64,000 bases of DNA from Cytobacillus eiseniae (GCF_017874625.1 NZ_JAGIKZ010000008.1:1-64000); one strand, 5' to 3'. Counted from the first letter of the stretch, positions 42,223-51,706 are shown. Numbers and translations: made by a program. The notes: generated by a model not told the origin, from the sequence alone.

Positions 42223-43853
42223 CGCTTCAATCTCCTTGTGAAATTTTTCACTCTATTTAATAAGGATGGCTCCTTAAATTCCTGTTCAAAAACGACATCC
42301 TCTAACCAATGCACATCGTATATGCCATCATCAACAAAGTTTTCTAAGTCATTATGCCCTGGTGGATTGTAGATAACAATATCAATGCCAAATTGATTAA
42401 GTAGTAATAATAATGCCGCATCTGTTCTAGTCATTGTCCCATTTAGTTCATTATTATATAAAATAAGTTTCGGTACTTCCTGGGAATAATCGAACTTTTG
42501 CAGGAGCTGCAATATACTAGGAGGAATTTGCATCCCTTGAGTAAATAGATAGGTCTTTATTTCTTCTTTATCCTCATAGTGAGCAGCTTTAAGATATGGA
42601 CGAGCACAAATATTCCGAATGGCTGTCGCAATGCCATATTGAAGTCCTGTAGGCAAGTGCTGATATTTCCAATAATGGGCATTCACCATTTTTTGAGGAT
42701 CCAATAATCCATCTGAACCTAAGGCATTCCGATAATGAAATCGGAAATCATTATTAATATTATTAGTAAACGGAAATCTTTGGATTAATAGACTATGATC
42801 ATATTGACTGATCGTCTGCAATCGTTCCCAATACTCTTTACGATTTTTACTTACTCCTTGCACTTTAGCGAATATAGCTGGGATCTTTACTTTGCCATTT
42901 TTCACTTCAAAGTTTGGCCGAATCATGGCTATTTCTTTTATCAATATAAATAGCTCATCATATGTTGTTTTAAGAGTGACAGAAATTGGCGTGTAATCCC
43001 TCAGTTGCCATGGCTTATAGAGACCTGATCCTTCATGATTTAGGATGGATTCAATTTCCCTTGATGCCCGGTACGCGACAGTCGCTGTTCTACGTCTTTT
43101 CTCTGTAGGAAAAGGCTCCTGCTGTTTTTTCTCTGGATATTGATGTAAGAAGGCTTGCTCAATATCTGTTCCTTCGCCAATTTGAATGTCTTCTCCCGAT
43201 GGTGAAAATACAACAATGTCACAACCAAGCTGGCTTAAATAATATAAAAAGTATTGGTGGCTTTTTGTTGAGTTTCCATACCATAAAAACTTTGGCATTC
43301 CATTGATCGGGTCTAAATCATCCCAATTGGCGGTCAAGTGATTAAATGACCATTTAATCACATCGACGAGCACACGCCTTAATTCCTGACTTTTTAATCC
43401 ATTTGGTTCTTGTGCAGAGAATAGTTGAAGAATCGCAATCATTGCTTCTCTTACTTTTCGATGCAAGGAAGGATATTTTGATTTTAGCAGCAGCTGTTCA
43501 CCATCAAGAAAGGCAACAAACCGATTAATAGATAAATTTTGCTCGCGATTAATATTCAAAATCTTTTGAATGGATTGAAATTGCTGGTTATCAATCGTTT
43601 TATCAAGTGTGTCTTCACTAATCAGCATTAGGCCAGCATTTTCAATATGAATATAATCAAATAGCTTATTGTAATATTCATCTTCATCCAGTGGAACACC
43701 TAAAAAACGTGCAATTACCTGCCCTAGCTGGATTGTTCCTTGTTCCAAAGAATAGTAAGGCCTTTCTTTTGGTTCCTTTTTTAACATGGGTAACCAGTTA
43801 TCAATCGTTACTGGCAAAAGTTTTACTTTCATTTGGCTATATGTTGTTTTCAT
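42219..43853 (-). CDS. yceG: YceG, predicted component of the Ter biosynthetic module
   Basis: This 544-residue protein consists of two related halves; each has a pattern like LGCDIVVFSPSGEDIQIGEG and GIDIVIYNPPGHNDLENF, suggesting an internal duplication. It belongs to the YceG family of Bacillus, proposed to be part of the Ter metabolite module. ATG 43853 is taken because the frame to 43937 lacks a ribosome site; GGGAAGGGA lies upstream. It is the first gene of yceG-yceH-terD. Confidence 0.88.
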   Translation of the reverse strand: MKTTYSQMKVKLLPVTIDNWLPMLKKEPKERPYYSLEQGTIQLGQVIARFLGVPLDEDEYYNKLFDYIHIENAGLMLISEDTLDKTIDNQQFQSIQKILNINREQNLSINRFVAFLDGEQLLLKSKYPSLHRKVREAMIAILQLFSAQEPNGLKSQELRRVLVDVIKWSFNHLTANWDDLDPINGMPKFLWYGNSTKSHQYFLYYLSQLGCDIVVFSPSGEDIQIGEGTDIEQAFLHQYPEKKQQEPFPTEKRRRTATVAYRASREIESILNHEGSGLYKPWQLRDYTPISVTLKTTYDELFILIKEIAMIRPNFEVKNGKVKIPAIFAKVQGVSKNRKEYWERLQTISQYDHSLLIQRFPFTNNINNDFRFHYRNALGSDGLLDPQKMVNAHYWKYQHLPTGLQYGIATAIRNICARPYLKAAHYEDKEEIKTYLFTQGMQIPPSILQLLQKFDYSQEVPKLILYNNELNGTMTRTDAALLLLLNQFGIDIVIYNPPGHNDLENFVDDGIYDVHWLEDVVFEQEFKEPSLLNRVKNFTRRLKR

Positions 43854-44083
43854 ATGAATAGATCCCTTCCCTCTATGAGCGAAAGACTGTAATTTAGAAA
43901 AACGAAAACTAGTAAAATGCAAACATACAGGAACCAAGGTTCGTACGTATGCGTTATTTAATGTAAATATATTACCATCATATCATATATACAATTGATT
44001 TCTAAATTGTTTCCTCTAATTAATACGAAAAAAACAGAAAAAAGATTCATATTTATTATCTATTATTAAAAATCAAATCAAAA
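43854..44083 (-). other. Upstream region of yceG with a short dyad
   Basis: GAACC-AA-GGTTC at 43931-43942, about 78 bases upstream of yceG, could be an operator. No sigma-W/M type promoter like that at 50634 was recognised here. Confidence 0.35.
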
Positions 44084-44113
44084 AATCCCTTTCAATAAAA
44101 CGGAAAGGGACAT
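44084..44113 (-). terminator. Terminator antisense side of the small membrane gene
   Basis: TCCCTTTC/GAAAGGGA followed by TTTTTTG in minus sense. It may end transcripts of the module genes that read through 44515 before yceG. Confidence 0.6.
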
Positions 44114-44270
44114 GTGAGTGGAGCCAACCCCAGCAAAACATAGCAATATTCTTTTCAAGATGATGGCCATATGTAATGGATTTGAGTTAAATTGTTTATG
44201 GTCTTTTTTATATCACCTTTTATCTCGTCCGTGCATATAGATGAGTACTATGAATAGAAGGTGAGGCAAC

Positions 44271-44522
44271 ATGAGGTTTCGTTATCGAAGAGCAAACATA
44301 CAAATGCAAGAATCAGATAGACAATTAATTGAAGAAGTATTAAGTTCAGAGACATTTATTCTGATAGACTTATTTTTTTGGTCCTTATTGATGACTTTAA
44401 TGACCTTTACAATTCACTACACATTGATTGGCGCGATTTTAATTTTTATTAGTTCTTATGTTTTTGGAATTAGTTTATTTTATAGTTTAAAAAGGTGGCT
44501 GAGAGAACCACTTGTTAAATGA
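44271..44522 (+). CDS. Small two-helix membrane protein
   Basis: This 83-residue protein has a basic start (MRFRYRRANIQMQ), then two membrane helices (ILIDLFFWSLLMTLMTFTI and LIGAILIFISSYVFGISLFY). GAAGGTGAGG precedes the ATG. It is on the opposite strand to the Ter genes and overlaps the HAD stop by 8 bases, convergently. It sits inside the Ter island; any link is unproven. Confidence 0.7.
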   Translation: MRFRYRRANIQMQESDRQLIEEVLSSETFILIDLFFWSLLMTLMTFTIHYTLIGAILIFISSYVFGISLFYSLKRWLREPLVK

Positions 44523-45318
44523 GACTCCCTTTTAACTCTTTAACAATACCTTCAATGATTTCCTCTCCAGCCATGACTCCTTTATTTTGCGTTTGTTTAT
44601 AGTGATTACAATTGATATGTGAATTTATTAATTCGCCATGGGAAGGAATATACGACTGATCGCAAATTTTCAAAAAGTCATCATCAAGCAGAGAATCCCC
44701 TGCACCAAATATATGATGGATGCCTTCCCGTTCTTTTATGAATTTCACTGCTTCCCCTTTACAAACAGGTACAGGCATTAAATATAACTTTCTTCCTTGA
44801 ATTGAGATTCTCCAGCCATTTGCTTCTGCCATTAATTGTAGAAGCTTTTTCGTCTCTATTGAAAGCTCCTCATCAAGAATATAATAGAAAAAAAGATTCT
44901 CAACTTTTTTTAGTACTCCCTTTATTTGAAAGGATGCGATAGCGTCAATCATCTCTACAAAACTCATACACTCATGTTTTAGTCGATAGTCAACAAGGTG
45001 ACGCCATTCTTTAAGGGATACCCCATTATGGACAATATTCGCCCCATTTGAAGTAATTGCATATGTTAATGGAATTTGTTTAGTAAAGATGAATATTCTT
45101 GAATATTGTTCATGAGTTCTTGTTGTAACAGGAACGAATAATAATTGATTAGCAAGCTCCTTTAAGAGAGTATAGGCATGTATTGTCATGAACGCTACTT
45201 CCCGGCCATCTTTTTTTTCTACACCGATTAGCTTTTCGTCCATTTGCTCATTCAATTCGATAAGGGCTCTTTTTGAATAGATTAAGGTACGGTCTAAATC
45301 AGAAGCAAACATCATCAT
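44515..45318 (-). CDS. HAD-family hydrolase of the Ter module
   Basis: This 267-residue phosphatase-type HAD has motif I SDLDRTL, a motif with Thr-Thr (VPVTTRTHEQ), the Lys in PVCKGEAVK and motif IV GAGDSLLDDDFL; a C2-type cap lies between. It overlaps the StiP-like gene by 4 bases. In the predicted Ter biosynthetic pathway this enzyme would remove a phosphate from the phosphoribosyl-linked product. Confidence 0.88.
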   Translation of the reverse strand: MMMFASDLDRTLIYSKRALIELNEQMDEKLIGVEKKDGREVAFMTIHAYTLLKELANQLLFVPVTTRTHEQYSRIFIFTKQIPLTYAITSNGANIVHNGVSLKEWRHLVDYRLKHECMSFVEMIDAIASFQIKGVLKKVENLFFYYILDEELSIETKKLLQLMAEANGWRISIQGRKLYLMPVPVCKGEAVKFIKEREGIHHIFGAGDSLLDDDFLKICDQSYIPSHGELINSHINCNHYKQTQNKGVMAGEEIIEGIVKELKGSLI

Positions 45319-46433
45319 TCGTTATTCTCAACCTTCTTAATTAATCCACAGCACGTATAGCTCATATTTGGATAGTGGACAATCTCTACATTTCTTTCTT
45401 TAGCTAGCAATATAATATGCCTCACATATGGACTAGTTGGATCTTTCATCAGTATTTTCCAGGGTACTCGCCGAAGTAATACTCTTGTTGTTTCCCCCAC
45501 TCCAGGCTTTACAAAATGAGTGGATTCAATTCCGAATCTCTCAGCCATCTCCACTACTTCTTCCATCCCTTTAAAGGTCGCTTCTTCATGGTTTTTTAAT
45601 AAATTTTCCGCAATTAAACATGCATCTTCCGTTACCTTGGAAAATTCATTTGTTACTACATCCAAATACTCATTAGATACATCTTCTCCCCTTAAATGTT
45701 CATAGTATTTTGCCCCATGAAAATCATTTTCTCCAATCAGTTCTTTATTCAAAACGGTACGACTTACTAGACCGGATACAGTTGAATTTAAACATGCACT
45801 TGGAATAAGGAAATCCTCTCTCGTTCCATAAAGACTTGTACATTGCCCAGGGTCTGCAAGCACAGCAAGCGTGTCATCGATTTCTACTCCATATTTATTG
45901 CAAAAAGCCTCACAAGCTTTCGTTAGTTCAATTGAAATAGCCCCTTTGCCAGTCCAGCCATCAATAAATTGAATTGACTTCCCTGGGTGCTCCCTCAAAA
46001 TATGGCGAATCGCATTTTCGTCGATACCCCGATCACGAATAATAGAAATACTGTAATGGGGCAGCTCGATATGATACTTTTGTTGGATATATCTTTTTAT
46101 TAGAATACCTATCGGCGTGCCCGCTCTTGCTAATGAAACAAGAACTGTATTTTCCCCTTTTTGATGAAGAATTTGCTCAGCCACAATTCCTGTACATAAT
46201 GCCACTTTCTGCTTATATTCCTCAAGTGTCTCTTTGAACACTTGTAAATAATGAGCTGGAGGCTGATATTCTATTGGCAATGTTTCACTATAATGCTCAC
46301 CTGATTGAATGTTTTTCTCTCTATGCTCAATCGTACCTTCTAGCTTATATGCACTTAGATCCTTTAATAAAAAATGGACATCTTTCTCATCATATGAACC
46401 AAACGTAGTCCGGTTGCCAACTAATTCATTCAT
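45315..46433 (-). CDS. StiP-like phosphoribosyltransferase-fold protein with PELOTA domain
   Basis: This is a 372-residue protein. The region VLVSLARAGTPIGILIKRY and FIDGWTGKGAISIEL look like a phosphoribosyltransferase fold with a PRPP loop; the family is also annotated as cysteine protease StiP. The last 80 residues (DPTSPYVRHIILLAKERNVE and SYTCCGLIKKV) form a PELOTA RNA-binding-like domain. ATG 46433 follows GGGAGG. It overlaps neighbours on both sides, so it is coupled with them. Confidence 0.88.
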   Translation of the reverse strand: MNELVGNRTTFGSYDEKDVHFLLKDLSAYKLEGTIEHREKNIQSGEHYSETLPIEYQPPAHYLQVFKETLEEYKQKVALCTGIVAEQILHQKGENTVLVSLARAGTPIGILIKRYIQQKYHIELPHYSISIIRDRGIDENAIRHILREHPGKSIQFIDGWTGKGAISIELTKACEAFCNKYGVEIDDTLAVLADPGQCTSLYGTREDFLIPSACLNSTVSGLVSRTVLNKELIGENDFHGAKYYEHLRGEDVSNEYLDVVTNEFSKVTEDACLIAENLLKNHEEATFKGMEEVVEMAERFGIESTHFVKPGVGETTRVLLRRVPWKILMKDPTSPYVRHIILLAKERNVEIVHYPNMSYTCCGLIKKVENNE

Positions 46434-47808
46434 CTGAACACCTCCCATTAAGGAAAACAATTTTTATATTCGGTATTTTTGTTTTCTTTAGCTCATTGAG
46501 CATTGGCTGTAGCCTTTCCTTTGAAATCGCCCGTTCAAAAAATACAAAAAGCTGATTATACTCGTTCTGCGGGATATTATAAACAAATTGGTCAATTTCC
46601 CAGTCTTCAGGATTGGGAAAAGCAAGTCCATATTTTGCACCATACTTTTCATGATTAGCTACATATATGGGACTCCTTGTTGTCGAATGATACTGAACTC
46701 CTTCTCCCATATAGGAAGCAATTTTCATCGGAATATACATAAACTCTCCTGTACCAAGACAGAGAATTCGATCATCCTCAGTTTCTTTCACTAAATAATC
46801 AGCTATTTTCTGCAAGATTCTATTTGTTTCCCTTGTCATCGAAGAGTCTAATCCAAAGCGGCCTGTTTCCTTCAAGTAAGGAACATGTCTAACCATCCCG
46901 CCTAATGTAATCGATGAAGCATCAATAGTGGATAGAAGTTCTGGAAAGATTTCATTTAGAAAGATGGTCGATATCGTTGTCGAACTACTTTCTATTTCTT
47001 CAACATCATCTGCACAATTTTCAATCATTGGAGCTCCAGATAGCTGAATACGACCTTTTAATAAACTAACTGAATGTATGGTAATTCCAAGTTCCTTCTC
47101 AAGCGCCTGAAATTGTTGATGATTTTCTTTCGAACGCCAATCTAGGATGGAGACGACCGTATATGATTTCCTTGGAAACCTCATATGGATGGATCGAATA
47201 ATATTTATATTTGTTTTCCCTGTAGTCATTTCATCATCAACAAGAATGATATCTCGATCATTATTTAAGATGGATTCATCAACATAACATCGATGGGAAG
47301 TAGCATGTGAATGTTCCTCTTCAAATGTAATAACAGGATCCATTCCACGAAGCTCTTCTCTAGTAGTATGAAAGAAATCTGCCTTTTGAAAAGAATGATA
47401 GAATGCATGTCCAAGTGCTGTTGCAGTTTCGGCAAAGCCGATGATAACAGGCTGAACATGTTCATCAATAAATGGATGATCATTATATTTTTCGGGGTCA
47501 TACATAAAGGCAGATAGCAGATCATCCTTTCGTCCAGTCACAACCCCATTCACCATTTCCATATACCGATTGGCAAGTAATTGTCCCGTAAGCAAACCAA
47601 TCTTCGGGTTAATCGGCAGATGCTTGCCAAGAATTCGGCTCACAAATAGAAAGGACCTCTTTTTGTTCATTCTAGCAGCCATATAGAATAACTGATCCAG
47701 TTGTAAATGATATGGATTATCTGTAATCTCAATATCAATTTGTAACTGGTTGAGGATTGGCAGTGTAAATTTCATTGGTAAGCAAGTCAATGTATGTGAA
47801 TTCTTCAT
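46426..47808 (-). CDS. Phosphoribosyltransferase-TRSP domain protein
   Basis: This 460-residue protein has an N-terminal type I PRTase domain with the PRPP motif DIILVDDEMTTGKTNI and a C-terminal TRSP domain holding the name motif TTRSPIYVANHEKYGAKYG. GGGGTG precedes ATG 47808, giving a 74-base overlap with the lyase gene; an inner ATG at 47775 has no ribosome site. It should join a base-like compound to ribose phosphate in the Ter module. Confidence 0.88.
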   Translation of the reverse strand: MKNSHTLTCLPMKFTLPILNQLQIDIEITDNPYHLQLDQLFYMAARMNKKRSFLFVSRILGKHLPINPKIGLLTGQLLANRYMEMVNGVVTGRKDDLLSAFMYDPEKYNDHPFIDEHVQPVIIGFAETATALGHAFYHSFQKADFFHTTREELRGMDPVITFEEEHSHATSHRCYVDESILNNDRDIILVDDEMTTGKTNINIIRSIHMRFPRKSYTVVSILDWRSKENHQQFQALEKELGITIHSVSLLKGRIQLSGAPMIENCADDVEEIESSSTTISTIFLNEIFPELLSTIDASSITLGGMVRHVPYLKETGRFGLDSSMTRETNRILQKIADYLVKETEDDRILCLGTGEFMYIPMKIASYMGEGVQYHSTTRSPIYVANHEKYGAKYGLAFPNPEDWEIDQFVYNIPQNEYNQLFVFFERAISKERLQPMLNELKKTKIPNIKIVFLNGRCSDE

Positions 47809-48946
47809 TTAGCACCCCGTATATTTCTGATTTCAGGAGAATCTTTTGTGCCCAATAATAATGCGGCTTAATTTCATTCATTTTATTATGAAATGCGCTT
47901 TTCATTACACCTATTTCTCCATTAGCCTGTTCTATAATGCTTTTCGCATCTAAATATTCTTCATAGGTTACAGTATTTAACGCCTGAACTGGTCGGATAT
48001 GCGTTGGATGGATGATCGTTTTCCCTGTTAGTCCATTTGTAATATCCATTAAAATTTCTCGGATGAACCCATCCATATGTTTATCTATTAATTCATGCCG
48101 GAGATTTACCCCTTCTTGGCCAAAGCGTTCTCGGAAAGGTGTTTGTCTTAACTGCGGCTTGAGCATTCTTTCTTTTGATGAGAAATACTCCCATACCGGA
48201 CCTGATATGACATATGGTTGATCTGACCGTAAAAATACGTTAATAATATCTGAAATGCAGTCCCTTACAACTGCAATATCGTATACAGTCGTATCAGAAT
48301 TCCTGCGGATGCCATAAAGCCCACAAAAATCAGTAGCGCCAATACGAACATTCAAGATCATCTCCGCATAATCATCAAGAAGATGTTTAATTGCAAGAAG
48401 CTCGTCTAATCTAGTTTCTCTTTCAATTACTTTTTTTGTTTCTAATATGGGCAGGGCATACAATCGATTTCCTTGTTTATTCATCATTTTCAATTCCTCT
48501 AGAATGAGTCTGCCTACTGCTGGTGAAAATTTGGGGATGACAACGCCTGTTAGTAAATTAAGTCCTTTTCTAATCTGACTTCTAAGACGAACGAGTTGTT
48601 CATGACTTCTAATTCTAATAAAGATTAATGGCAAATCATCCGCATGAAGGAGTTGCTTTTCAATATCTTCACTCATGTGATTGAGCTCATCGATTAGACA
48701 TGCCTCTGCGAATTCTACCTCTTCATCCCCGATTGCATCCTCTAAATCGATAACCATCGAAGTTAGTCCCGCATGTTTCTTTGAAAGCAAATCCTGATGG
48801 ATATTTGGCCTTGTCGCAGGCATGTACAATGTGGCACCAAGGGCATAGGATAATAATTCTTTTCTGGAATCCTTATTAAAAGAAATCGGCTGTTTATAAA
48901 AAATCTCTTTATATTCTTCATTATGAAGATCTGAAAATAATCTCAT
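47735..48946 (-). CDS. TIM-barrel C-C bond lyase (HpcH/HpaI/CitE-like)
   Basis: This 403-residue protein has the aldolase/citrate-lyase beta-like pattern: LYMPATRPNIH, the metal or substrate site VIDLEDAIGDEEVEFAE, IFIRIRSHEQ and VVIPKFSP. It belongs to the Ter-associated subfamily of TIM-barrel C-C lyases. AAAAGGGAG precedes the ATG. It starts the four-gene enzymatic module. Its small substrate is unknown. Confidence 0.87.
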   Translation of the reverse strand: MRLFSDLHNEEYKEIFYKQPISFNKDSRKELLSYALGATLYMPATRPNIHQDLLSKKHAGLTSMVIDLEDAIGDEEVEFAEACLIDELNHMSEDIEKQLLHADDLPLIFIRIRSHEQLVRLRSQIRKGLNLLTGVVIPKFSPAVGRLILEELKMMNKQGNRLYALPILETKKVIERETRLDELLAIKHLLDDYAEMILNVRIGATDFCGLYGIRRNSDTTVYDIAVVRDCISDIINVFLRSDQPYVISGPVWEYFSSKERMLKPQLRQTPFRERFGQEGVNLRHELIDKHMDGFIREILMDITNGLTGKTIIHPTHIRPVQALNTVTYEEYLDAKSIIEQANGEIGVMKSAFHNKMNEIKPHYYWAQKILLKSEIYGVLNEEFTYIDLLTNEIYTANPQPVTN

Positions 48947-49102
48947 CTATTAACTCCCTTTTCTACTATATTAATAGAGGCCATATGATAGTTTCATTTA
49001 TGCATATTTATTTAGACATTCCCTACTTAACCTACATTCGTTATCTATAATTCTTTTCAATTAAGAGTCTATTTGCTCGTTAAAGTAGGATAAAAATGTA
49101 AA

Positions 49103-49138
49103 AAGAAAGGGAGCGGACAAATGTCTGATCCCTTTCTA
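49103..49138 (-). terminator. Terminator between terC and the lyase gene
   Basis: AGAAAGGGA/TCCCTTTCT with an inner paired arm, followed by TTTTTACATTTTT in minus sense. Confidence 0.8.
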
Positions 49139-49165
49139 GATTTTTTAAATCAATTAATATTGATA

Positions 49166-49945
49166 TTAGTTTCCACTATGACTTGTTGTTTCTTTCTTTT
49201 TATTTCGATAGTGTACAATAAGTGTAACAGCAAATACAACAATAATTAATAGGAAGAAATATACATGTTCGATGTGAATTCCGGCTGCACTTAGAAGCAT
49301 CTTCGTTCCAATTAGCAAAATCAAAACATAGGCACTTGTTTCCAATTCAGGAATTTTGTCAATCAACTTCAAGAATACACCAGCAATTCCACGCATCATA
49401 AGAATACCAAGCATACCGCCTATTAATAATACCCAGATTTCTTCACTCACTCCAAGAGCAGCCAGGATGCTATCAATCGAGAAGGCAATATCCATTAATT
49501 CAACTGCAATAACGGTTCCCCAGAAAGTACCAAAAAGACGAATAAGCAAACCCTTCTGATTAACTCCTTTAAGTTCTTCCTCATCACCTGCAGCTTGAGC
49601 TTTTCTTTTGTCAATAAAATATTTAATTGCAAGCCATGCTAAGTATAGAGCACCTAAAACTTTAATATACCAAAATTCTATTAAGAATACACCAATTCCG
49701 ATTGCTAGGAACCGGAAGAAATATGCACCTAATAATCCATAGAAAAGCGCCTTTTTACGTTGCTTATCTGGTAAATGTTTCACCATTACAGCTAACACGA
49801 GTGCGTTATCCGCCGATAAAAGCCCTTCTAAAACTACAAGTGTCCCTATTAGCATCCATGCTTCGGGGGTAGATAATGCTTCAACCCACATTTCCCAATT
49901 AAAAAACTGGGAATAGGTATGAATAATACCTTCAATAATTTCCAT
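49166..49945 (-). CDS. yceF: TerC-family membrane protein YceF
   Basis: This is a 259-residue integral membrane protein with about seven helices. Conserved acidic membrane motifs are visible (LEGLLSADNALVLAVMVKHL and VELMDIAFSIDSILAALGVS). TerC proteins help metal (often manganese) export to secreted enzymes and give tellurite resistance. It lies 69 bases after terD and before a terminator. Confidence 0.93.
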   Translation of the reverse strand: MEIIEGIIHTYSQFFNWEMWVEALSTPEAWMLIGTLVVLEGLLSADNALVLAVMVKHLPDKQRKKALFYGLLGAYFFRFLAIGIGVFLIEFWYIKVLGALYLAWLAIKYFIDKRKAQAAGDEEELKGVNQKGLLIRLFGTFWGTVIAVELMDIAFSIDSILAALGVSEEIWVLLIGGMLGILMMRGIAGVFLKLIDKIPELETSAYVLILLIGTKMLLSAAGIHIEHVYFFLLIIVVFAVTLIVHYRNKKKETTSHSGN

Positions 49946-50014
49946 TGTTGATTGTTCCTCCTGTTATGTTGCAATAAATTAATTTCAGTTTACATCGTTA
50001 ATAATTATTTGGGC

Positions 50015-50596
50015 TTAGCCAATTTGTAAGCCAAAGTCTCTCGCTAATGCAGCAAGTCCACCTTGATAGCCACTACCAATTGCACTGAATTTCCAATCGC
50101 TATTATGGCGATACAATTCTCCTACAACTAGAGCTGTTTCAATAGAAAAATCTTCACCAAGATCATAACGAATCAACTCTTCACCAGAGTCTTCACTCAT
50201 AATTCGAACATAGGCATTTGATACTTGACCAAAGTTTTGATTACGTGCTTCGCCATCATGAATCGTGATTGTAAACGTAATTCGTTGAATTGTAGCCGGT
50301 ACATTTGCTAAGTCTACTTTCACCTGTTCGTCGTCTCCATCGCCTGCACCTGTTCTGTTGTCACCAGTATGTACGACAGAATTGTTTCCGCCATTTGTAT
50401 TATTATAGAATACAAAATCACTATCAGATGTTACCTTTCCATTTTCACCAAGTAAAAAAACAGAGGAATCAAGGTCGAAATCATTGCCTCCATCATATTT
50501 ATTTACATCCCAGCCAACACCTACAACTACTTTTGATAGTCCAGGATTTGATTTTGTTAAATCTACTTTTTGTCCTTTAGATAAACTAACTGCCAT
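50015..50596 (-). CDS. TerD-family calcium-binding stress protein
   Basis: This is a 193-residue protein with the intact TerD calcium sites ([45 protein letters not shown]). It is the first gene of the Ter island. A consensus ECF-sigma promoter lies about 40-60 bases before its ATG, so envelope stress probably induces it. It pairs with TerC in the Ter system. Confidence 0.94.
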   Translation of the reverse strand: MAVSLSKGQKVDLTKSNPGLSKVVVGVGWDVNKYDGGNDFDLDSSVFLLGENGKVTSDSDFVFYNNTNGGNNSVVHTGDNRTGAGDGDDEQVKVDLANVPATIQRITFTITIHDGEARNQNFGQVSNAYVRIMSEDSGEELIRYDLGEDFSIETALVVGELYRHNSDWKFSAIGSGYQGGLAALARDFGLQIG

Positions 50597-50633
50597 AAGC
50601 TACAATACCTCCATTAAATAGAATACGTATATT

Positions 50634-50659
50634 TACGCTTGTACTTCAAAAAGGTTTCA
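50634..50659 (-). promoter_or_regulatory. ECF-sigma (SigW/SigM-type) promoter of the Ter island
   Basis: In minus sense TGAAAC, exactly 16 bp, CGTA. This is the consensus of B. subtilis ECF promoters, and the B. subtilis yce ter operon is known to be under ECF and SigB control. Confidence 0.85.
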
Positions 50660-50688
50660 AAAATATATAAAAAACGCCTTGCCAAATT

Positions 50689-51294
50689 TTAACTCATCCA
50701 TTTTGGCGGTGTATTCTTATCCCAATAAATACTTCCAAGCTCATGATGCTCCTGAAACTTGTCATGATGCGTGTGATAATGGAAATTAAACCAATATCCT
50801 TGTTGAGGCGGTTGATCCCTTCTAACATGGAAACGAATCACATCTTCATCTGTCTTTTCATTTTGGATATTGAAAATTTTTTCTGAATAGCCACCACTAG
50901 AACATTCAGAAACGACTAAATAGCCTAAATCTTCCTCTGGATACTGCTCAGCAACTAACTGAATAGCCTTTTCAATATTCGGTAAAATGACCTCAGAAAA
51001 TTCATTTTCAATTACCGGTTTTATTTTGTTGCCAAACTTAGTAAATGATTGGATCTCCGCTTCTGAAAGCATTCTACTAATAAAATCCTCTTTACTACTA
51101 TATCCAATTTCTTCAGAAATAGCAGATACTCCACCACTTGAGTGGGTGTCTTCATTTGAGTGCTCTATAATATCCCTTTTAAGGTTTTTATCTGAATTCG
51201 AATTGTCATCAAATATTGCGTACGAAGGTGTAACAAGTCCAAATGTTAATATCGTAACCATGACGACGAATGATTTACGAAGCCATGCTGGCAT
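50689..51294 (-). CDS. ypjP: YpjP-like exported protein
   Basis: This is a 201-residue protein starting MPAWLRKSFVVMVTILTFGL, a signal peptide typical of YpjP. The mature part ends in a His/Trp-rich region (WFNFHYHTHHDKFQEHHELG, WDKNTPPKWM). GAAGGGGGA precedes the ATG. In B. subtilis ypjP lies near thyB; here it is at the border of the Ter island. Function unknown. Confidence 0.9.
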   Translation of the reverse strand: MPAWLRKSFVVMVTILTFGLVTPSYAIFDDNSNSDKNLKRDIIEHSNEDTHSSGGVSAISEEIGYSSKEDFISRMLSEAEIQSFTKFGNKIKPVIENEFSEVILPNIEKAIQLVAEQYPEEDLGYLVVSECSSGGYSEKIFNIQNEKTDEDVIRFHVRRDQPPQQGYWFNFHYHTHHDKFQEHHELGSIYWDKNTPPKWMS

Positions 51295-51592
51295 AGTGAG
51301 AGTCCCCCTTCTCCTATATTACTTCATATATTTCATTCATTCCCAACTTGATTCATTTCACTGTTCAACTAACTCATTTCGTAATTAATAATTAAAATTC
51401 ATTCAAGATATTTATATAAGGAATACTATAGCATATTCCTATTCTATTATTATACTTTCTTTTATGATAAAATGGAAAATTTGAATTCCGATTTCATAAA
51501 AATTTTTTCTTCATTTAAAAGTCAGCATATTTGGGTATAGTAAGGAATAAAACTCATATTACTTAAAAAAGAATTAGGAAGGAGGACAACAA

Positions 51593-51670
51593 ATGGATTG
51601 GACTATACTTTTTGCTTTTGTTTCAATTATCTTACTCGGTTATTTTATGTACTTAGCAATTGCAGAATAA
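51593..51670 (+). CDS. 25-residue membrane micropeptide (KdpF-like)
   Basis: This tiny ORF is read directly: AGGAAGGAGGACAACAA then ATG, coding MDWTILFAFVSIILLGYFMY plus LAIAE. It is one hydrophobic helix with an acidic end. The LLGYxxY pattern recalls KdpF, the small subunit of the potassium ATPase, but no kdp genes are near. A GC-rich hairpin follows. Confidence 0.6.
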   Translation: MDWTILFAFVSIILLGYFMYLAIAE

Positions 51671-51683
51671 AGTATACCTAATG

Positions 51684-51706
51684 GCATGGGGGGAATAGCG
51701 TTCCCC
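51684..51706 (+). terminator. Hairpin after the micropeptide
   Basis: GGGGGGAA/TTCCCCC with loop TAGCG, without a clear T run; terminator or structured 3' end. Confidence 0.5.
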
